DNA from: Sabellastarte sp. h YS-2021
Taxonomy: Eukaryota > Annelida > Polychaeta > Sabellida > Sabellidae
Length of the DNA stretch: 64,000 nt
Direction: 5' to 3'
Assembly (NCBI GenBank): GCA_964017235.1
Contig: OZ024927.1
Span: forward strand, 21,347,160 to 21,411,159
The notes beneath the pieces are model-generated. The model ran no database searches. It was not told where the DNA came from and was given only the letters and a program-made list of their open reading frames with translations. Each line of letters begins with the position of its first letter. Within the stretch, counting starts at the first letter, position 1. This document shows positions 12,201 through 27,200 of this stretch, piece by piece. The translations under genes and the position numbers were made by a program.

Positions 12201-15200
12201 CTCGAAATATCTGCAATAATTTGCCTGATGATATGTGCTCTATCACATATCTTTTCTGTTTAAGAAGGAAGATTAAATCTTATGTCTCTGCAAAAGCATA
12301 TCCACTGTAGTTTTAGATTTTTCTCATTTTTTATTTTATAATTTCAATTATGAGACTTACACAGTGCTTTTTTTCATGACAGAGATTTAGCACTACAGAA
12401 GTTCAAGAAGAATTAGAATGTTTTAACCACCGCACAGTTCTTGAATTTTTATCCAAAATGAATAAGCAGTTTTTGGATGAACTTATAGAATCATAACCAC
12501 ACAGGCAGATGAAGACAAGCCACAAAGAAACATATAGAGTAGATTATGTAAATATATTGAAGTCAATAACTACAGAAAATTTAATGTACACAGCTAGTAA
12601 AATTTCACTTGGGGAAGAATTAAAAATTGAAAATACAGTAGACTCTTTAAGCAGAATCAGTAAGTATAGTCCAGATAAAAACAGATATAGCGGACTGTAT
12701 AATTTGAACCGGTATGAGCCTATTAGTTAGGTGTCAGTGTAAATACTCAAAGGTACAAGTAAATAATTCTTTCTCATAACTAGAACCAATTCCTATGAAT
12801 ATTGAACTTTCTGGTTATACAGAGTCTACTGCACATGGCTAGTAAAAACACCATCCTCTTTGAAGAGGTAAACAAGGACAGGTGAGAATTAGAAATAAAT
12901 ACATAGACTTACTACTTGTAACCTCTTTAACAGGTCCTTCATCAGCTACATGGATAGTGTACAATATTTTATTAATTTCTTAAAACTCATAATTCAATTG
13001 CACTTACTTAAGTTGATACAAATTTTAAGACACTAAGATAACTACAATATATATAAATCCATTATCTGAACATACTACAGTAGCAAGATTTTGTTCAGTT
13101 AATGGAATGTTTATAAAAAGTGTTAGCCTATGACAGAAGGAAATATTAAACTGGAGACAATATAGAAAGTTACACCTTTCCATACCTCCAGAGACCTCTG
13201 TACCAATTTTAAATCCTACCTACAGGTACTGCATGGAGACATTATAATTATGTCATCCCATTCGTCTATTTTTGTTAATATTTTATACTGTTCACATGCA
13301 TCAGATTGTTTGTTAACAACTACTAAAGTGGTTTATGGAAGAAAATATTCTGCATCTCTAAATAATTTTTTATACATGTATTGTAATCGAAAACAACGTC
13401 CCTGAAGTAGTAACATTGTAACAGGAAGTACCTAACTACCAGGTCAATTACTATGTAATAAAATTGAAGGTGTAAATAGCAGACATAAAATGAAATTAAA
13501 AAAGTGAAAAAAGTTAATATTTGGATAATAAAAAAAGCTTAAATAATAGAGGTCCATAGTATATAACAACCATTCTGATCCATAATCTGTCACTGAAAAT
13601 TGATACTTGATTAACGATTTATGTAGCAACAATTCATGTGAGTATCCTCTAAGGTGTTAATTGTCCAACTGGAATTTTGGGGAAGAGTTTACAGTGTATG
13701 TTGCTAAGATGCACACCATATATCTTCACTGTCACCCATAATAAATTTCCTTAAAAATAATATTATGATGTGTAAAATTTGTTATCAAGAATTTTTATTA
13801 CAATGTATACTAGACAGACTGAATTCTAATCCTAATTGTACTTTTATAGCACTTAATCTCCACTGAGTAGTGCACTCTAAGGCGCAACAACACAATAGCA
13901 ATATCCAAATTCAAAGTCCAGGGACAGAAATAGGTCAGCACCACAGAGAACCCATAAGAGAAAATGAGCTAAGGTGGATATGCCTTTGTGTAGAGATAGG
14001 TCTTGAGCTTCTTTCTAAAAGAGGCAATAGTGGGTGATGTGCGAATGTCTTCAGGAAGTGAATTCCAAACAGTGGGAGCATCAAAGGCAAAACTGAAGCC
14101 AAACTGCCTAGTAGACTTGTGAATTGCAGGTTGAAATTTTGGTTTATTGAGAAAATTGGCAACACTCTGACTACGTCTAGTATTGTAAGTAGTGCAGTAT
14201 GTGGATAGGTGCGGAGCAAAATATTTAGGGAAACCAGAATGAATAAACTTGTACATCAGGGTAGCCAATTTGAACTCTGAGCGAAACTGAATAGGGAGCC
14301 AATGGAGTTTCATGAGTACCGGAGTTATCTGAGTGTATTTACCTGAATTTGTAGCTGCACTATTTTGTATAGACTGTAATCTACGAAGTTTGATTTTAGA
14401 GAGACTCCTAAAAAGTGAGTTACAGTAGTCCAACCGACTACCAACAAAAGCATTAGAAACTGACACAGCTGCATCCTGAGTCAAGAACTGCCAAATATTT
14501 CTAAGATCACTTAGTTGAATAAAGTAGCCTTTACAAACATTCTGGACGTGTTTAAAGAAAGAAAAATCAGAGTCAAACCACACACCCAGGTTCCTGACTG
14601 ACTTGGTGGAGTGAAGGGGGTTGCCCAAGATGTCAATTGGGAAACATGCATTTAACCTTTCTCTCTGTTTCTTGGAGCCAAAGAGTATGAACTCAGCTTT
14701 ATCAGGATTGAGTTTTAGTTTGCTAGCCGACATCCATTCTTTGACATCTTGAACGGATCTGTTCAACTTATCAAAAGCAGCCGAGGCATTCATCTGTGAC
14801 AGATGCAGATAAAGTTGTGTATCATCGGCATAGAAATGGAAGTTCACACCTTTGTGTTTACCAATCAGTGTACTAAGGGGAGAAGTGTCAGAATCCTGAG
14901 GAACTCCAAACGGCAGTTTTTGTAAGTCTGACAAAGTAGAACCAATCTTAACAGACTGAGAACATTCTGACTAATAAGAAGAGAACCATTTGGGAGCAGA
15001 GACGCCAATACCAAACAATTCCTTAAGACAGCTGAAAAGAGTGGAATGATCAATAGTATCAAAGGCAGCAGAGAGATCTAGAAGTACCAAGGCAGTAGCT
15101 TCACCCCGAGATAGTGACAAATGAATATCATTTTTGATGGAAAGCAGAGCCATCTCCGTTGAGTGACCTAACTTCCATGCTGACTGGTATGAGTTATCCA

Positions 15201-18200
15201 AGCCATGTCCATAAATATGATCAACCAGCTGTTTTAGCAACTACATGTTCCACCAGTTTAGAAATGAAGCTAAGTCCGGATACTGGGCGGTAGTTCTTCA
15301 AATCCTCAACAGGAAGCGAGACCTTCTTAATAAGTGGAGTGACTACAGCTTTTTAAAAACAATCTGGAACCAGTCCCTCATGTAGTGAACAACTTATCAA
15401 TTTGGTTATATATGGTAGAAGGATGTCAATGCATTCCTTAATAAGGAATGTGGGCAATGGGTCCAACAGGCAGGATTTGGTGAGTGATTTGCTGATTATT
15501 TTACCGATTTCATCTTGAGTGACTTGAGTGAAGACAATTAATTTAGGAGGGACATAAGGGGGATATACAGTGTTACAGGACTCAAATGAGGAAAAACTCT
15601 TTCGAACTCCTGTTGTACTGACTTTTGTCTTCACACCAAGCACGTTCAAACTGACATCTGAGTGACTTTGCAAGGCCATAGGTCTCTGACAACCAGTCAG
15701 CATGCTGTTTCATCTTCAAACTGGACACAAGAGGAGCATGCCTGTCAAGGATACGACTCAAGTCATGTACATACTGATTATAGAGCTGTGAGACAGAATT
15801 TCCTGGACATTTCTCAAAAGGCATTTCTTTCAGGTCAGACCAAAAGTCGGACATATTGATGCGATGGTACCTCCTGTAGGAAATTCTTGTTTGACAGTTT
15901 ACGAGAGAGGAAGGAAAGTTAATAGGACATTTGATGACTGCATGATCAGATATGAATTCACAGATGTCAACATGTACGCACACATCTTGATCACTGGGGG
16001 AAAGAATGAGATCAAGGATATGACCGTGCAAGTGAGTGGTATTATTAACTGTGTCAGATAACATGATTCTAAAAGGGATTCCAACTTATGACTATCGGTG
16101 CAAGTACATCAACGTGTATATTAAAATCACCGCAGATGAAGTAATTGCAATTAACAGAAGACAGAAAACAGACAAAAGACATAAACTCGTCTAAAAAAAT
16201 GGAAGAACACAGCCCTGGAGGGTGGTAGATAGAAGCTAGGAGCAAAGTTCGGCACGAAACTGAGACTGATACGACCATATTTTCAAAGGAACTGTAATCT
16301 GGGGTATCTACCGTGCAAAATTTGTATGGGTCACAAATGAAAAAACTGATACCGCCACCAATACCTGATGAATGTGAACACACTTTATAGAAGACTGTTT
16401 TTATTCTTTTAATTTTTGGTTGTATGAACTTTTTTACCTCAACCAAAATGTAATTCTTGTATTACTGCAAGCTACATTAATGTCAGTATTTAAACAAAAT
16501 CATCTCACTAATTTTCTGATTTTGTTACATGTACAGTCATATTAATCTATTCATTCAATTTAAAGAGTATGGTAATATAATTAAATCTGCCCGAAGATTT
16601 ACTTTCCTAGAAACCATTTTGTACAGAGTTTTAAAATTAAATTATTTTTTGGATTATATTTATGTTTATGCTTCTATATATACAAGTGGTATTAATGTGC
16701 TTTCTGAAAATTAACTATCTTCTTTAAACACTTACTTTCAACACTGACTTGAGATCTGACGTCGTTGATACGAGCAAACACGATGTAGAGTTTGTAACCC
16801 ACTCTCTTTGCAAGGTCTGCCTGAAAGGAAAGAATACAAAAATTGTTACATATACACATACATTAGGGTTCCAGAACAAATCAAACTGAAGCTGGTCAAG
16901 GTCAATCTCGTGGGATTAAAATACTGTATAAATAGAAATTTTAGCTAGAAGAAAATGTCACTAATTCTTCATTTTTAATAAATTTACTAGAACCAACTTT
17001 CACCAATGGCTAGTTTCTACTTGAGATATCAATACAGATTTACAATTTCACCACAAATTTATTTTCACTACCGAACCAGTATCTTTCAATAAACAGGTTT
17101 CTAAGCAGGTGAAAGATTTTTGTCACTCTGTACTGAACACTGGAGGCTTCACTGGTTAAAACTATTTGAGGGGAAACATTGCCAAACAACAACTGATTAT
17201 ATTTCCCTATTGCTTGTGGATGTTGTGCCTTAGAATGGGTCAATTTATTGTTACTAAGATTAGATGCAAACTTTTTCGGTGCTTAGTGTTTTTATGACAG
17301 CCAGGATACTGATAATATGAAGGCATTTTTATTTTTTGTTGAAGAATTTTAAAATGTCTAGGACCATCATTGGGGAAACAGCCATCAGACCAACAAATTC
17401 GCCGTGAAGAATGCCCCTCCAATTTTCTTGACTTGTGGGGATTTCTTTGCATATTTGTGATTTTGGTGATTACATTAGGCCTCTGGTCTTCCTTGATCCA
17501 CACTTGGCACACATATTGCTTACTTTGTCTTTCGTTTAAAAAATATAGTGGCAAATTTCTAATACTGTTCTGAACTTTATATTTCTTACTCTGAACTTAA
17601 ATCTGTCTTGGTAAAAGCACTGAATGTCCAAGACATTAGAAACCAAACATAACATCTAAAATACTGCACTGCACTGTATAAATCAAAGAGTTTGGTCTTA
17701 TTAAACTTCTTACAGCATTAATTTTATTGATTTGTTCTGAGTTGTGACAAATATAACAATATAGTAAAGAAAAAAAAAGCAAATAATCTAACAAAGTTAA
17801 AAGAACATATAGACACAACTCACAACATTTAGATATTGATTTTATCGGATAAGACAGTTATCTGATTTAGAGTGTAGTATCAGATTATCACAAAAATCTG
17901 AATGTAATGATTGGTGAACCCGACAAATTCTTTGTGAGGGAATCTGCCTTTTTGTATTCTCATGAAACTTTGTAAATTACTTTTTTTCCTGAGAAGTACA
18001 AATAAAGGTAAATCTTAAAACTAATAAAAAATCTTTAAAAACAAAGCAAATTCATTAAGCAATGAAAAATTCTTCAGAATAGATAAATAATATTTGCGAA
18101 TATTGTACAAGACTTATAGCCTTTTCAATAACTTTGGAAATGCTTGATAAAAACACTTCTGTGCATGCAAAAACTTTGTATGAGTTTGTGTCAATGGACT

Positions 18201-21200
18201 TACTGCAGCTTTTATGGCGGTATCTGACATTTCCTGTGTGTGCACTTTGTTAGCGAGACTGGCCCACCAGAGTGACTGAAAACACCCAAACATTCTACAT
18301 GTAACAACAACAAAAACAACAACACACAGGTGTGGTGAACGTGATGAGACTGCACAATCTCCATAAAGCCCATTGCAAATATCTGCGACTCAGTGCTAGT
18401 AAAACTCTACAAATACCACACTGATTTCAGATATCAGCAGTGTGTGCATTAGTGGTGTGCAGTGACTTATATTTATGTATTTTTTTTCTAATTTTATAGA
18501 TTGTCATGTATTAACTGGTACTATTTAGTAAAATTGACAACTGATCCCAAAATAGTTTATACAGTGTACATATTTTCAAACACCTTAATCCCTTTTTTTA
18601 TTCCCAGTAAAGATGTTTTGGTTTTGCAAGAGTTTGATTGGAAAAGTTTGGCAAAGGTTAAAAAATGATGGGTATGAAAACCATTTAAAATAGAATGTTT
18701 CTAAAATGTTTTATGTATACTGTTTCTTAAATGTTTAATGATAAATGTTAGAAAAATGTTACAAATGAATATATTAATGTCCAAATCATAATGGGGTCAG
18801 AGGTCAAATTCAATATCTTTTTACGGGTGCTCACTAATGAAACTATTATTTTTATGTCTAAAATTGCAAGGTAGTGGCTTCTTCGGTTGGACATGTTTGA
18901 AGGTGGAGGTTTAATAAGCATTCTGAAAATATGGGTTTAAAAAACGTTTTTGATAGAATGTTGTTAAAACATTCGATCAACAATTTTTTTAAACATTTAA
19001 TGTGTGCCGGTTATAAACCATTTCATGATGAATGTTTGTAAAACATTTCCAGCATAACCTTTATTTCCTTAGCTATTTTATAAACGTTTTAAATACGTTT
19101 CCCGTCAAAGCTAGCTTCTTGAGTTATTTCATAAACATTTAATAAACGTTTTCCGTAAAAAGGTTAATTGTATATAGAATGTTTATAAAATGTTTTTTAA
19201 ATATTACAGCGTAAATGTGTACTTGGAAATTTTTAGAAAACCATAAGATAGAGTTTAAATAAGGTCTAAATTGTTTTTTAAACGTTTAAACTATTTTAAA
19301 TCATTTGAAATGTTTACTGTGATATAGCAAGAATTGTCTCTCTGAATTCTATTTTTAAACCGTTTCCCACTGAATGCTTTAAAATATTATATAGTTCTTC
19401 CATTTATAGAATGTTTTGTTACAGAAAAAAATTCAGGTAAACAAGGCTCTATTGTACATAAACTGCTAAAATAAATGTTATGAAATGTGTATCATACAGT
19501 TCAATTAATGACTGAATTAAATTCAACTTTAGAGTACAAAATAAGAAATATATATAAAAAACTGCTGCAGTCATTTTTTGACAAATCTGAAAATTTTAAT
19601 TACTTAAATGTAGCTTTTATAAGCTACAAGCTTACCATGTGGGACTTAATGCTGTTCTCGGATGGCCACACCCGGGGCCAACGTCTTAGAAAAAAAGATC
19701 GTTCTTGTTAGCCACCGGATATACTGGCAGTTGTCGTCATGTGATAACTTCTGACCAATCGCCCTACTTTCTCGTTGAAATTTTCTAAAACCTATCCCTC
19801 AGCTGTAAACAGTCCCACATGGTAAGCTTGTAGCTTATAAAAGCTACATTTAAGTAATTAAAATTTTCAATTTTATTACGCTACAATAGCTTACCATGTG
19901 GGACTTAATGCTGAATTCAACCGCCCGGTGGCAGGATTACAGCTGAGACTGGAAGATATGTCATTTTTTTCTAAGATTTTGAGTTAATATGTATAGAATA
20001 GTGCCAGAAATACCAGTCTGAGTCCCATTTACAGTGCCCCGATCCCAAAGACCGGGCCTGTAACGAGCCAAAAACCTAAATAAAATGAGACAGTGCTGAA
20101 ACTGTCTAGATGTTTGATTGTAGGACGGAAGTGCAGCAGTACTCACTTGAGGTCTAAGGGTCCCTGAGGGACCTTCACGAGTGACTGACCAACCCAGTGG
20201 TTGGGTGTCTCTTGATAACTAAAAAACAAAAATGACCTTACCCATAACATCTTGAAGGTAAAGGAATACCTAGATCCTGGGAGAGACTCCTGAAGACTTG
20301 GTTGTAGCGGATGTGCCCCCCCCCTTTTTTCTTTCCGAGGACAACTGGTCTGAGGGGAAGGATCTAGGACTTGTTGTGCCACCACTACGGGTCCCAGATA
20401 CAAATTGTTGTCGGTGTCCGACCAAGTAAGGTCTTTTAGATAAAAATTTGTAAATGTGTTGTGAGCTTTCCAGTGACAGGCTTGCATGATTTGGTCCACC
20501 GATACCCCACCGTAAAAGGCCTTAGAGGCCGCGAAGGCCTGGATGTCATGCGCCTTGATTTAGACCAAGTCCAAGGCTGGTTGGTATGCTTGTTTGTAAC
20601 AAAGTAGGATGGTTTGTTTCAACCAGGAAGAGAGAGTAGCGGGTCTGATGTCTGAGGTATGTCCTTTCTTGAAGGAGATGAAAAGGAGAGAATGAGACCC
20701 TCTCAGGTCTTTGGTTCGGTCCAGATAATACCTCAGGGCCCGTACCGGACACAGGGTCCTGTCTTCTTTGAATTGTCTATCTACAATGGTAGTCAAAGCA
20801 GGAATAGTCACCGGAGACACACTTTGAGAACCTTCTCTTGCTAGTTGGTTTTTGGCTATGAAATCAGAAGAAGGGAACAAGGCAACCTTTTCCCATTGGC
20901 CTAGATTAGATACCTTGTTTGCGACCCAGGCATGGATTTCGCTGCGGCGCTTGCCAGAGGCCAAAGCTAGCAAGAAAGCAGTTTTAAGAGTGAGATGTTT
21001 GAGGTCTGAGTCTTTCATGGGCTCAAAGGGTGCTTTTGTGAGCTCATTGAGAACAACAGAAAGGTTCCACTTGGGGAGATTTCTGGAATTTTTAGGACGA
21101 TCCCTGAGAAAACTGGAGAGTAACCTATGAAGGTCTGCATTGTGTGCAATATGTTGGGCCGTTGGGCCCAAAGTGTCAACGATTGCAGTCCTGTAACCAT

Positions 21201-24200
21201 CAATGGTCGAGGGGCGCCTGTTTAAGTCTTGGTACAGGTACATGAAAAAATCTGAGATTTGTTTCACAGATGGAGTGGAGAAATCCACCGAATTTTCTCT
21301 GCACCATTTTTCAAATAGGGCCCACTTTGACTTGTAGATGGTCCTTGTTGGTGACCGCTGAGGGGCAGCAATTCTCTCTGCCACCTCCACAGAGAAGCCT
21401 TGTTCTTGGAGTTGTCCGCTCCTAGACACCAGGCGTGGAGGTTCAGCTGCTGGGGGTTGTTGTGGAACACATACTTGTGGGACTGTTTGAGTAGGGTCGT
21501 TGACACCGGGAGTTTTAGTGGGATCTCTGTTGAGAGCTGCACTAGGTCCCAAAACCAGGGCATCCCTGGCCAGCCTGGGGCTATCACGATGATCAGGCAA
21601 TGGCATTGCTTGATCTTTTGGATCACCTTGTGAAGGAGAGCCGTAGGGGGTAAGCATAGGCCGTGAGGTTGTTCCAGTTTATGTTTAGCGCATCTATGTC
21701 CCAGGCCCTTGGGTCTGGGATAGGAGACACATGCAGTGGATGTAGGCTACCACTGTTGAGTTGTCTGTGGCAACTAACACTGTTTGATTCTGGCACTGGT
21801 CCTTGAAGTCTCGAAGGGCCAGGGAGACCGCCTTCAATTCTAGGACATTTATGTGTAGCCTTTTTTCCCGATCTGACCACAGACCCTTTGTAGAGTTTTG
21901 GTCTAAGTGAGCGCTCCAACCTACGTTTGAGGCGTCGGTAAAGAGTTGGATACTGTGGTCTTTGGGATGAAGGTCTGCACCTTTCATCACGTTTACGGGA
22001 TTTTGTCACCAATCTAGGTGAGCTGCAACGGCTTCTGTCCAAGGAAGGAGGTTGTCCAGCGACTGAGGATATCTCCAGTGCTCCTTGAGATGAAACTGAA
22101 AGGGCCTCATGTGAAGGCGTCCCTCCGGCACCATTTTCTCCGTTGAGGCTAGCAACCCAATTAGAGACATCAAACATCTTGCAGTCAAAACACGTTTTGA
22201 CTTGAGTTGTAGGATCAAATCCTGAAGTTTGAGCCATCTCTCTTGAGTGGGTTTTACAAGGGCTGAATCTAGTTGGTATTCGTAGCCCACGAACGAAAAC
22301 ACCTGAGTAGGTTTCAGTTCTGATTTTTCCTGATTTATTATCCACCCCAAGGACTGAGTTAGGTCTACCACCGCCTGTATGTTCACTTGGGCTTCCTCCT
22401 GAGACTGGGACCTGATCAGCCAGTCATCCAGGTATTGGTGAATTCTGAGTCCTCTTGAGAGGGCCATTAGTTTCACTTCCTTTACAATCATTGTAAAGAC
22501 CTGGGGGGCTGTGACCAGTCTGAACGGGAGGGAGGTGAACTGGAACACCTGAGCTTTGTAGCAAAACCTTAGGTATTTCCTTGAGTTTGGGTGGATGGGG
22601 ATGTGCAGGTAAGCGTCCGACAGGTCTATCGACAATACCCACTCCCCTGGAATCAGGGAGGTCCTGATGGACTCCGGAGTTTCCATTTTGAACTTTTCTG
22701 TGTAGAAAAGTGTTGAGCCTGCTTAAGTCTATGACTGGCCTCCACCTTTGGTGAGGCTTGGGTACTAGGAACAGGCGACTGTAAAACCCGAGAGATTTTA
22801 CATTTTCCACCCTTTCGATAGCGTTCTTTGACAGGAGAGACTGGATACAAGTGGCCAAGGCTTGGTCTTTTTGTTGGGCCTTGTACTCTGACAGAATCAG
22901 AGGAAATCTGACCAAGTTTGGCTTTGAACGGAATGGCAGAACGTAGCCATTGGTGATAATGTTTAACACGTTTTGAGAACATTTGTTTGTTAACCAGTCT
23001 CTCCTGAAAGAACGGAGGCGACCTCCTACTGGTGGACTGAATGAGGCTTTGGAGGAGTCATTGGGAAGGGGGGTTTCCACGCCCCCTTCCCCTATTGTGG
23101 GGTCGAAAACGACCCCGGAGCCTCTGAAGTTGGGTTTTCTTCTTCCCGAGGGAAAGGATTGGTTACTGCTTTGAGAGGAATTGCCCCCATAGGGGCGTTT
23201 CCTGTAGGAGCCTCTTTTCTTGTGGGGACCACGAAAGGGCTTATTCTGGTAGGGTGCGAAACCCTGAGAATCTTTTGAGGTGCCTTTTTTGAGAAGGAAG
23301 TCCTCACCTTCCTTCACGATTTGAGACTCAGAGTTCCTCAGTTCTTGACGTCTCGTTTCCCATAACTGGGGATGTAAGAGTGTCATTTCGGCTTCGCGCC
23401 TAAGCAAGCCGGTATTAGCCATAGAATATAACTCCCTCTGGAGAATATGGGCTAGAGATTTGCTGAGACATGTGAGGGCCCTGTGCTGAATAAACACTGT
23501 CTTGTTCCAGAAATCCATGTACTCAGCGACTTCCTCATATCTGCGCTTTGCCGCTTTCTCAGGATTGGCACCTTTCTGGATCTGAGGTTTTATCTTCTTG
23601 ACAGTTGACTTAATGCTATGTTGGCATTTCTCCAAAGAAGCATTGCAAGAAGAGGAGGTTTTGGCAAAGGCAGCGGTGAAATTGAGGGTAGAGATATTTT
23701 GCCTAGCCTGATGTTCCAGCTCCTTGAGAACTGGCAGGGGAACTTTGGCTACTGGAGCCCCAGGAGGTCTAGGAGTAATGCAGATCTTAGCAAAGTCTGA
23801 ATTCAACTCCTGAATTTTATCCTGAAATGTAGGCTGTCCCACCTTGTACCACTTAGAAGTGGAAGGAGGAGGCTTGACATATTTGCCCTCAGCTAAATTG
23901 GTCGCTTTGAAGTCATGTTGGAATTTATCAAAGGCGTCTTTGATAACTGAGCTAAGGGGTAGAATAGAGGAAGGGCCTCTGGGCCTGAGCTCTTGGCGGC
24001 CTTTTTCATCCAGACCCAAAACTGAAGTTGAAGACCTGGGCATAGAGTCCCTGGGGTCAGGGAGAGAGAGAATATGCCTGAAGGTGTCTACTTCTTCAGA
24101 GTATTGTGAGGGAATGTCAGACAGAGCTACTTCCCTGTAATAAGGGGGGTCTGGATCATGCTGTGGAAGGTCTTGATCAGAAGCTGCACCTGAGGGCTGA

Positions 24201-27200
24201 GCCCTAGAGGACTTAGAAGACCTGTGTCTGGCTACAGGGGACTGATCTTCCTCTGAAGAAGATGACACATATCTGGACCTTGATTTGTGTTTACTCTTAT
24301 CAGAGTGTTTCTTAGGTTTAGCAGAAGGGATCCGAGATTCATCGGAATCCTCATGTAGTTGGTCCGAGGTAGAGCCCGGATCAGCTGTATGTCTATAGTT
24401 TTGCTTGTGTGAGTACGAGACCTCTTTCGGATGAACCTCAGAGGGGGCAACGTACTGATCCGAGGCATCTGGATTAAGTACTAGCTGGGGAGGGAGTGCT
24501 GGACCAACGTCCACATCCATAGCCTCGGTATGAATATTAGTAGTAGATCTCGGAGGGGGTAGGTCCAGATGAGCAGCAGTGTTACTGGATGTACCAGGGT
24601 TGGAAGCAGAAAGTGAGGACTCAGCCTCGGGCTTCTTTTTGATGGTTAACTCCTCTTGGAGTGATTGAAAAACTTCCAACATGGATGCCTGAAAGGAACC
24701 CATTTGCTGCTGCAATTGTATATTTAAGGAATCACCCAGGGATTTTTCAATATTTTTCTGAATTTTATTTTGCAAAGCTGTATCTGGGGTGGGTGGGACA
24801 AACTTGGCTGGGGTCTTTAATGACAAGGAACTGAAGGCGAGAGGTTGAGGACGGGGGGGTGAGGTGAAAAGATTATCAGCAGCACTCTCTAGGTCTGCAT
24901 TTGATCCAGTGAAGGAATCCCCGTCGCCTTCACCCAAAAGATCTAGTTCATCATCTTTGGAACTAGTTGCCACTTTTTGCTTTTTAAGATACCGTTTCCT
25001 GTTTTGAATTTTATTCAGCTGTTCATCTGTGAAATATGTACAGATTTGACAGGGGGCTTCAAAGGTGACACAGGGGTCATCTCCCTTGCCAGCCTCCCTA
25101 CAGGTAGGGCAATAGTTGTGGTGGTCGAAACTAAAGCAAAAGTGGCAGCATTTGAGAGCTCTTGGTTTGTCTTTATTTGCTTGGTGGAGAGACATTTTTA
25201 ACGCAATAAAAGACGTACTAGAATATAATAGCCTGTACCGAGGAAAACTCAAAACACGCGAAAGCAAAAGAAATACTTATCCTGTGAAAATTAAAATTTT
25301 ACAGAATGATCTATGATATATATTCAAAGAAATATCCAAATATTAGGCACCAACAATAAGTAAATGCTGAGAAATAAATGAAAATGTCTGTATATTTACA
25401 AACTGCTACCAGTCATCATGGCCAACGAGAAAGTAGGGCGATTGGTCAGAAGTTATCACGTGACGACAACTGCCAGTATATCCGGTGGCTAACAAGAACG
25501 ATCTTTTTTTCTAAGACGTTGGCCCCGGGTGTGGCCACCCGAGAACAGCATTAAGTCCCACATGGTAAGCTATTGTAGCGTAATAGAAGGATAATTGTGT
25601 GTCCTACTTCAAAAACATCAACTATAGGCCCATACACATCAAAGTGATCTGATCCAGTACACTCAGACATAAGACCTATTTAAACTGAACAAAATGGTGA
25701 AAGAAAATTTTAAATTGGTCCAGAAATATTTATAAGTTTTGGCCATTTTAACTGGACCTCTTTTGGGTATGCCGACAATAACTGCCAGTCTGATTATAGT
25801 TTGAAAATTTCTTCAAAATAAAAATCTTTTTGTACCATAGTCATGACATAGAGACATAGTACATCAAATGAGTTCCAACTTTACTATCAGATTGTTTTGT
25901 GCCAGATTTTATAGTATTTGGTGCCTAAAAGACTTGACTAATCCGAAGTCCTACAAAAAGTAGGCCACTATATAACAACATAACTTCACTTGAAGTAAAA
26001 CAAAAAACATGACACACACAGTATTGCAAATATTTTACAATGAAAACTATAATACACATATTGCACTAGTAAAATCAATGTAACTGATTTGGACAGACTG
26101 TAGCACTGAAAAATCAATAATATTTCCACTAAAATCTACATACACCAGATGAAAGGTGCATCTAGAAATATGTTCAGTACAGTAAAACTTCTAGCATCTC
26201 AAAGCATTTTGTAATGAAGGAAGATTTTGTTTTGATAATAAAAGCTCCACAAAAATTACAAGATATATGAAAGTGCCATTTTGTAAGAGTAACAATGAGA
26301 TGAAGTTCAATTATTAATAATTATCCGGCGTCTCCGTGGTACTGGACTTGGCAACGGCTATGGACAGATGATTTCTTAAACTTGATTTTTGGTGTTGCGC
26401 CTTAGAGTCTGCCTGGCAGAGATTAAGCGCTATAAAAGTACAGAATAGAATAGAATTATTTGGATCACAGAAGCTTACATAACATAGCCTTTTTTCTATA
26501 GTTGCTAAAATCAATTATGTGACAAATTGTAAATACATTTTTTTCTTATTGTCGGATGAGAAGCATTTGTTCACAGGAATGCAGTGTTCGCTCTCGAGCG
26601 CGATTTCGCGAGTTTGTACACACTCTGGGGCGAGTTGTCGCAAAACCAACTCACCAACGCGTCTGTGCTGTCGCTACCAGGCGAAACACTCAAAACTGAC
26701 GGAAGAAATTCGTCTATAATCGGAAGCGACGACGTACATATTTCCTCATAGAAATGTTTGAGAAAAGCATGAAAAGCAGTTTATTTTATTTTATATATCC
26801 AGCTAACAGTAATTCACGTGAGAATTCGGGCATTCTCGCGAGATTTCCGTGCTTTTTGTTGATTTTTAAACTCGTCTTCTGCTTATACTGTCACAGGCGA
26901 AACAGTCGAAACAACTACTGACCAAAGAAATTCGTCTATTATCGGAAGCGACGACGTACATATTTCCTCATAAAAATAGGTGAGAAAGACATGAAAGTGA
27001 GTTTATTTTATTTGATACATCCAGCTAACAGTAATTCACGCAAGATTTCGGGTATTCCCACGAGATTTCCGTGCTTTATGTCTATTTTTTTTAACTCGTC
27101 TTCTGCATACTGTGTCACAGGCGAAACAGTCAAAACAACTACTGACCAAAGAAATTTGTCTATTATCGGAAGAGACAAAATATATATTTCTTCAAAGAAA

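Larger units (their letters stand above)
13835..16450 (-). mobile_element. CR1/L2-type LINE, 5'-truncated and broken
   Basis: On the minus strand the pieces run endonuclease (16446-15600), fingers (15703-15353), RT core (15240-13969), then a 3' UTR with ATCTCCACTGAGTAGTGCAC near 13860. The 3' end is shared with copies at 34.3 and 56.3 kb. The start of the endonuclease is missing. It lies between exons 25 and 26. Confidence 0.88.
19587..25588 (-). mobile_element. DIRS-type tyrosine-recombinase retrotransposon, decayed
   Basis: Read on the minus strand: gag-like N-terminal region, RT, RNase H, then tyrosine recombinase, in that order and with no LTRs. The ends carry the inverted repeat ATTACGCTACAATAGCTTAC (from about 19878 inward, and inverted near 25587). 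A further 287 bp at the left (19587-19873) is a foldback of related end sequence. It sits in the longest intron, between exons 23 and 24. Several stops and frameshifts make it inactive. Confidence 0.9.

Noticed and set aside
20852..21633. Plus-strand open frames of 77-92 codons
   Set aside because: They are shadows of the DIRS recombinase on the other strand.
23844..24140. 98-codon open frame on the plus strand
   Set aside because: Antisense to the DIRS gag-like region, with no recognisable product.
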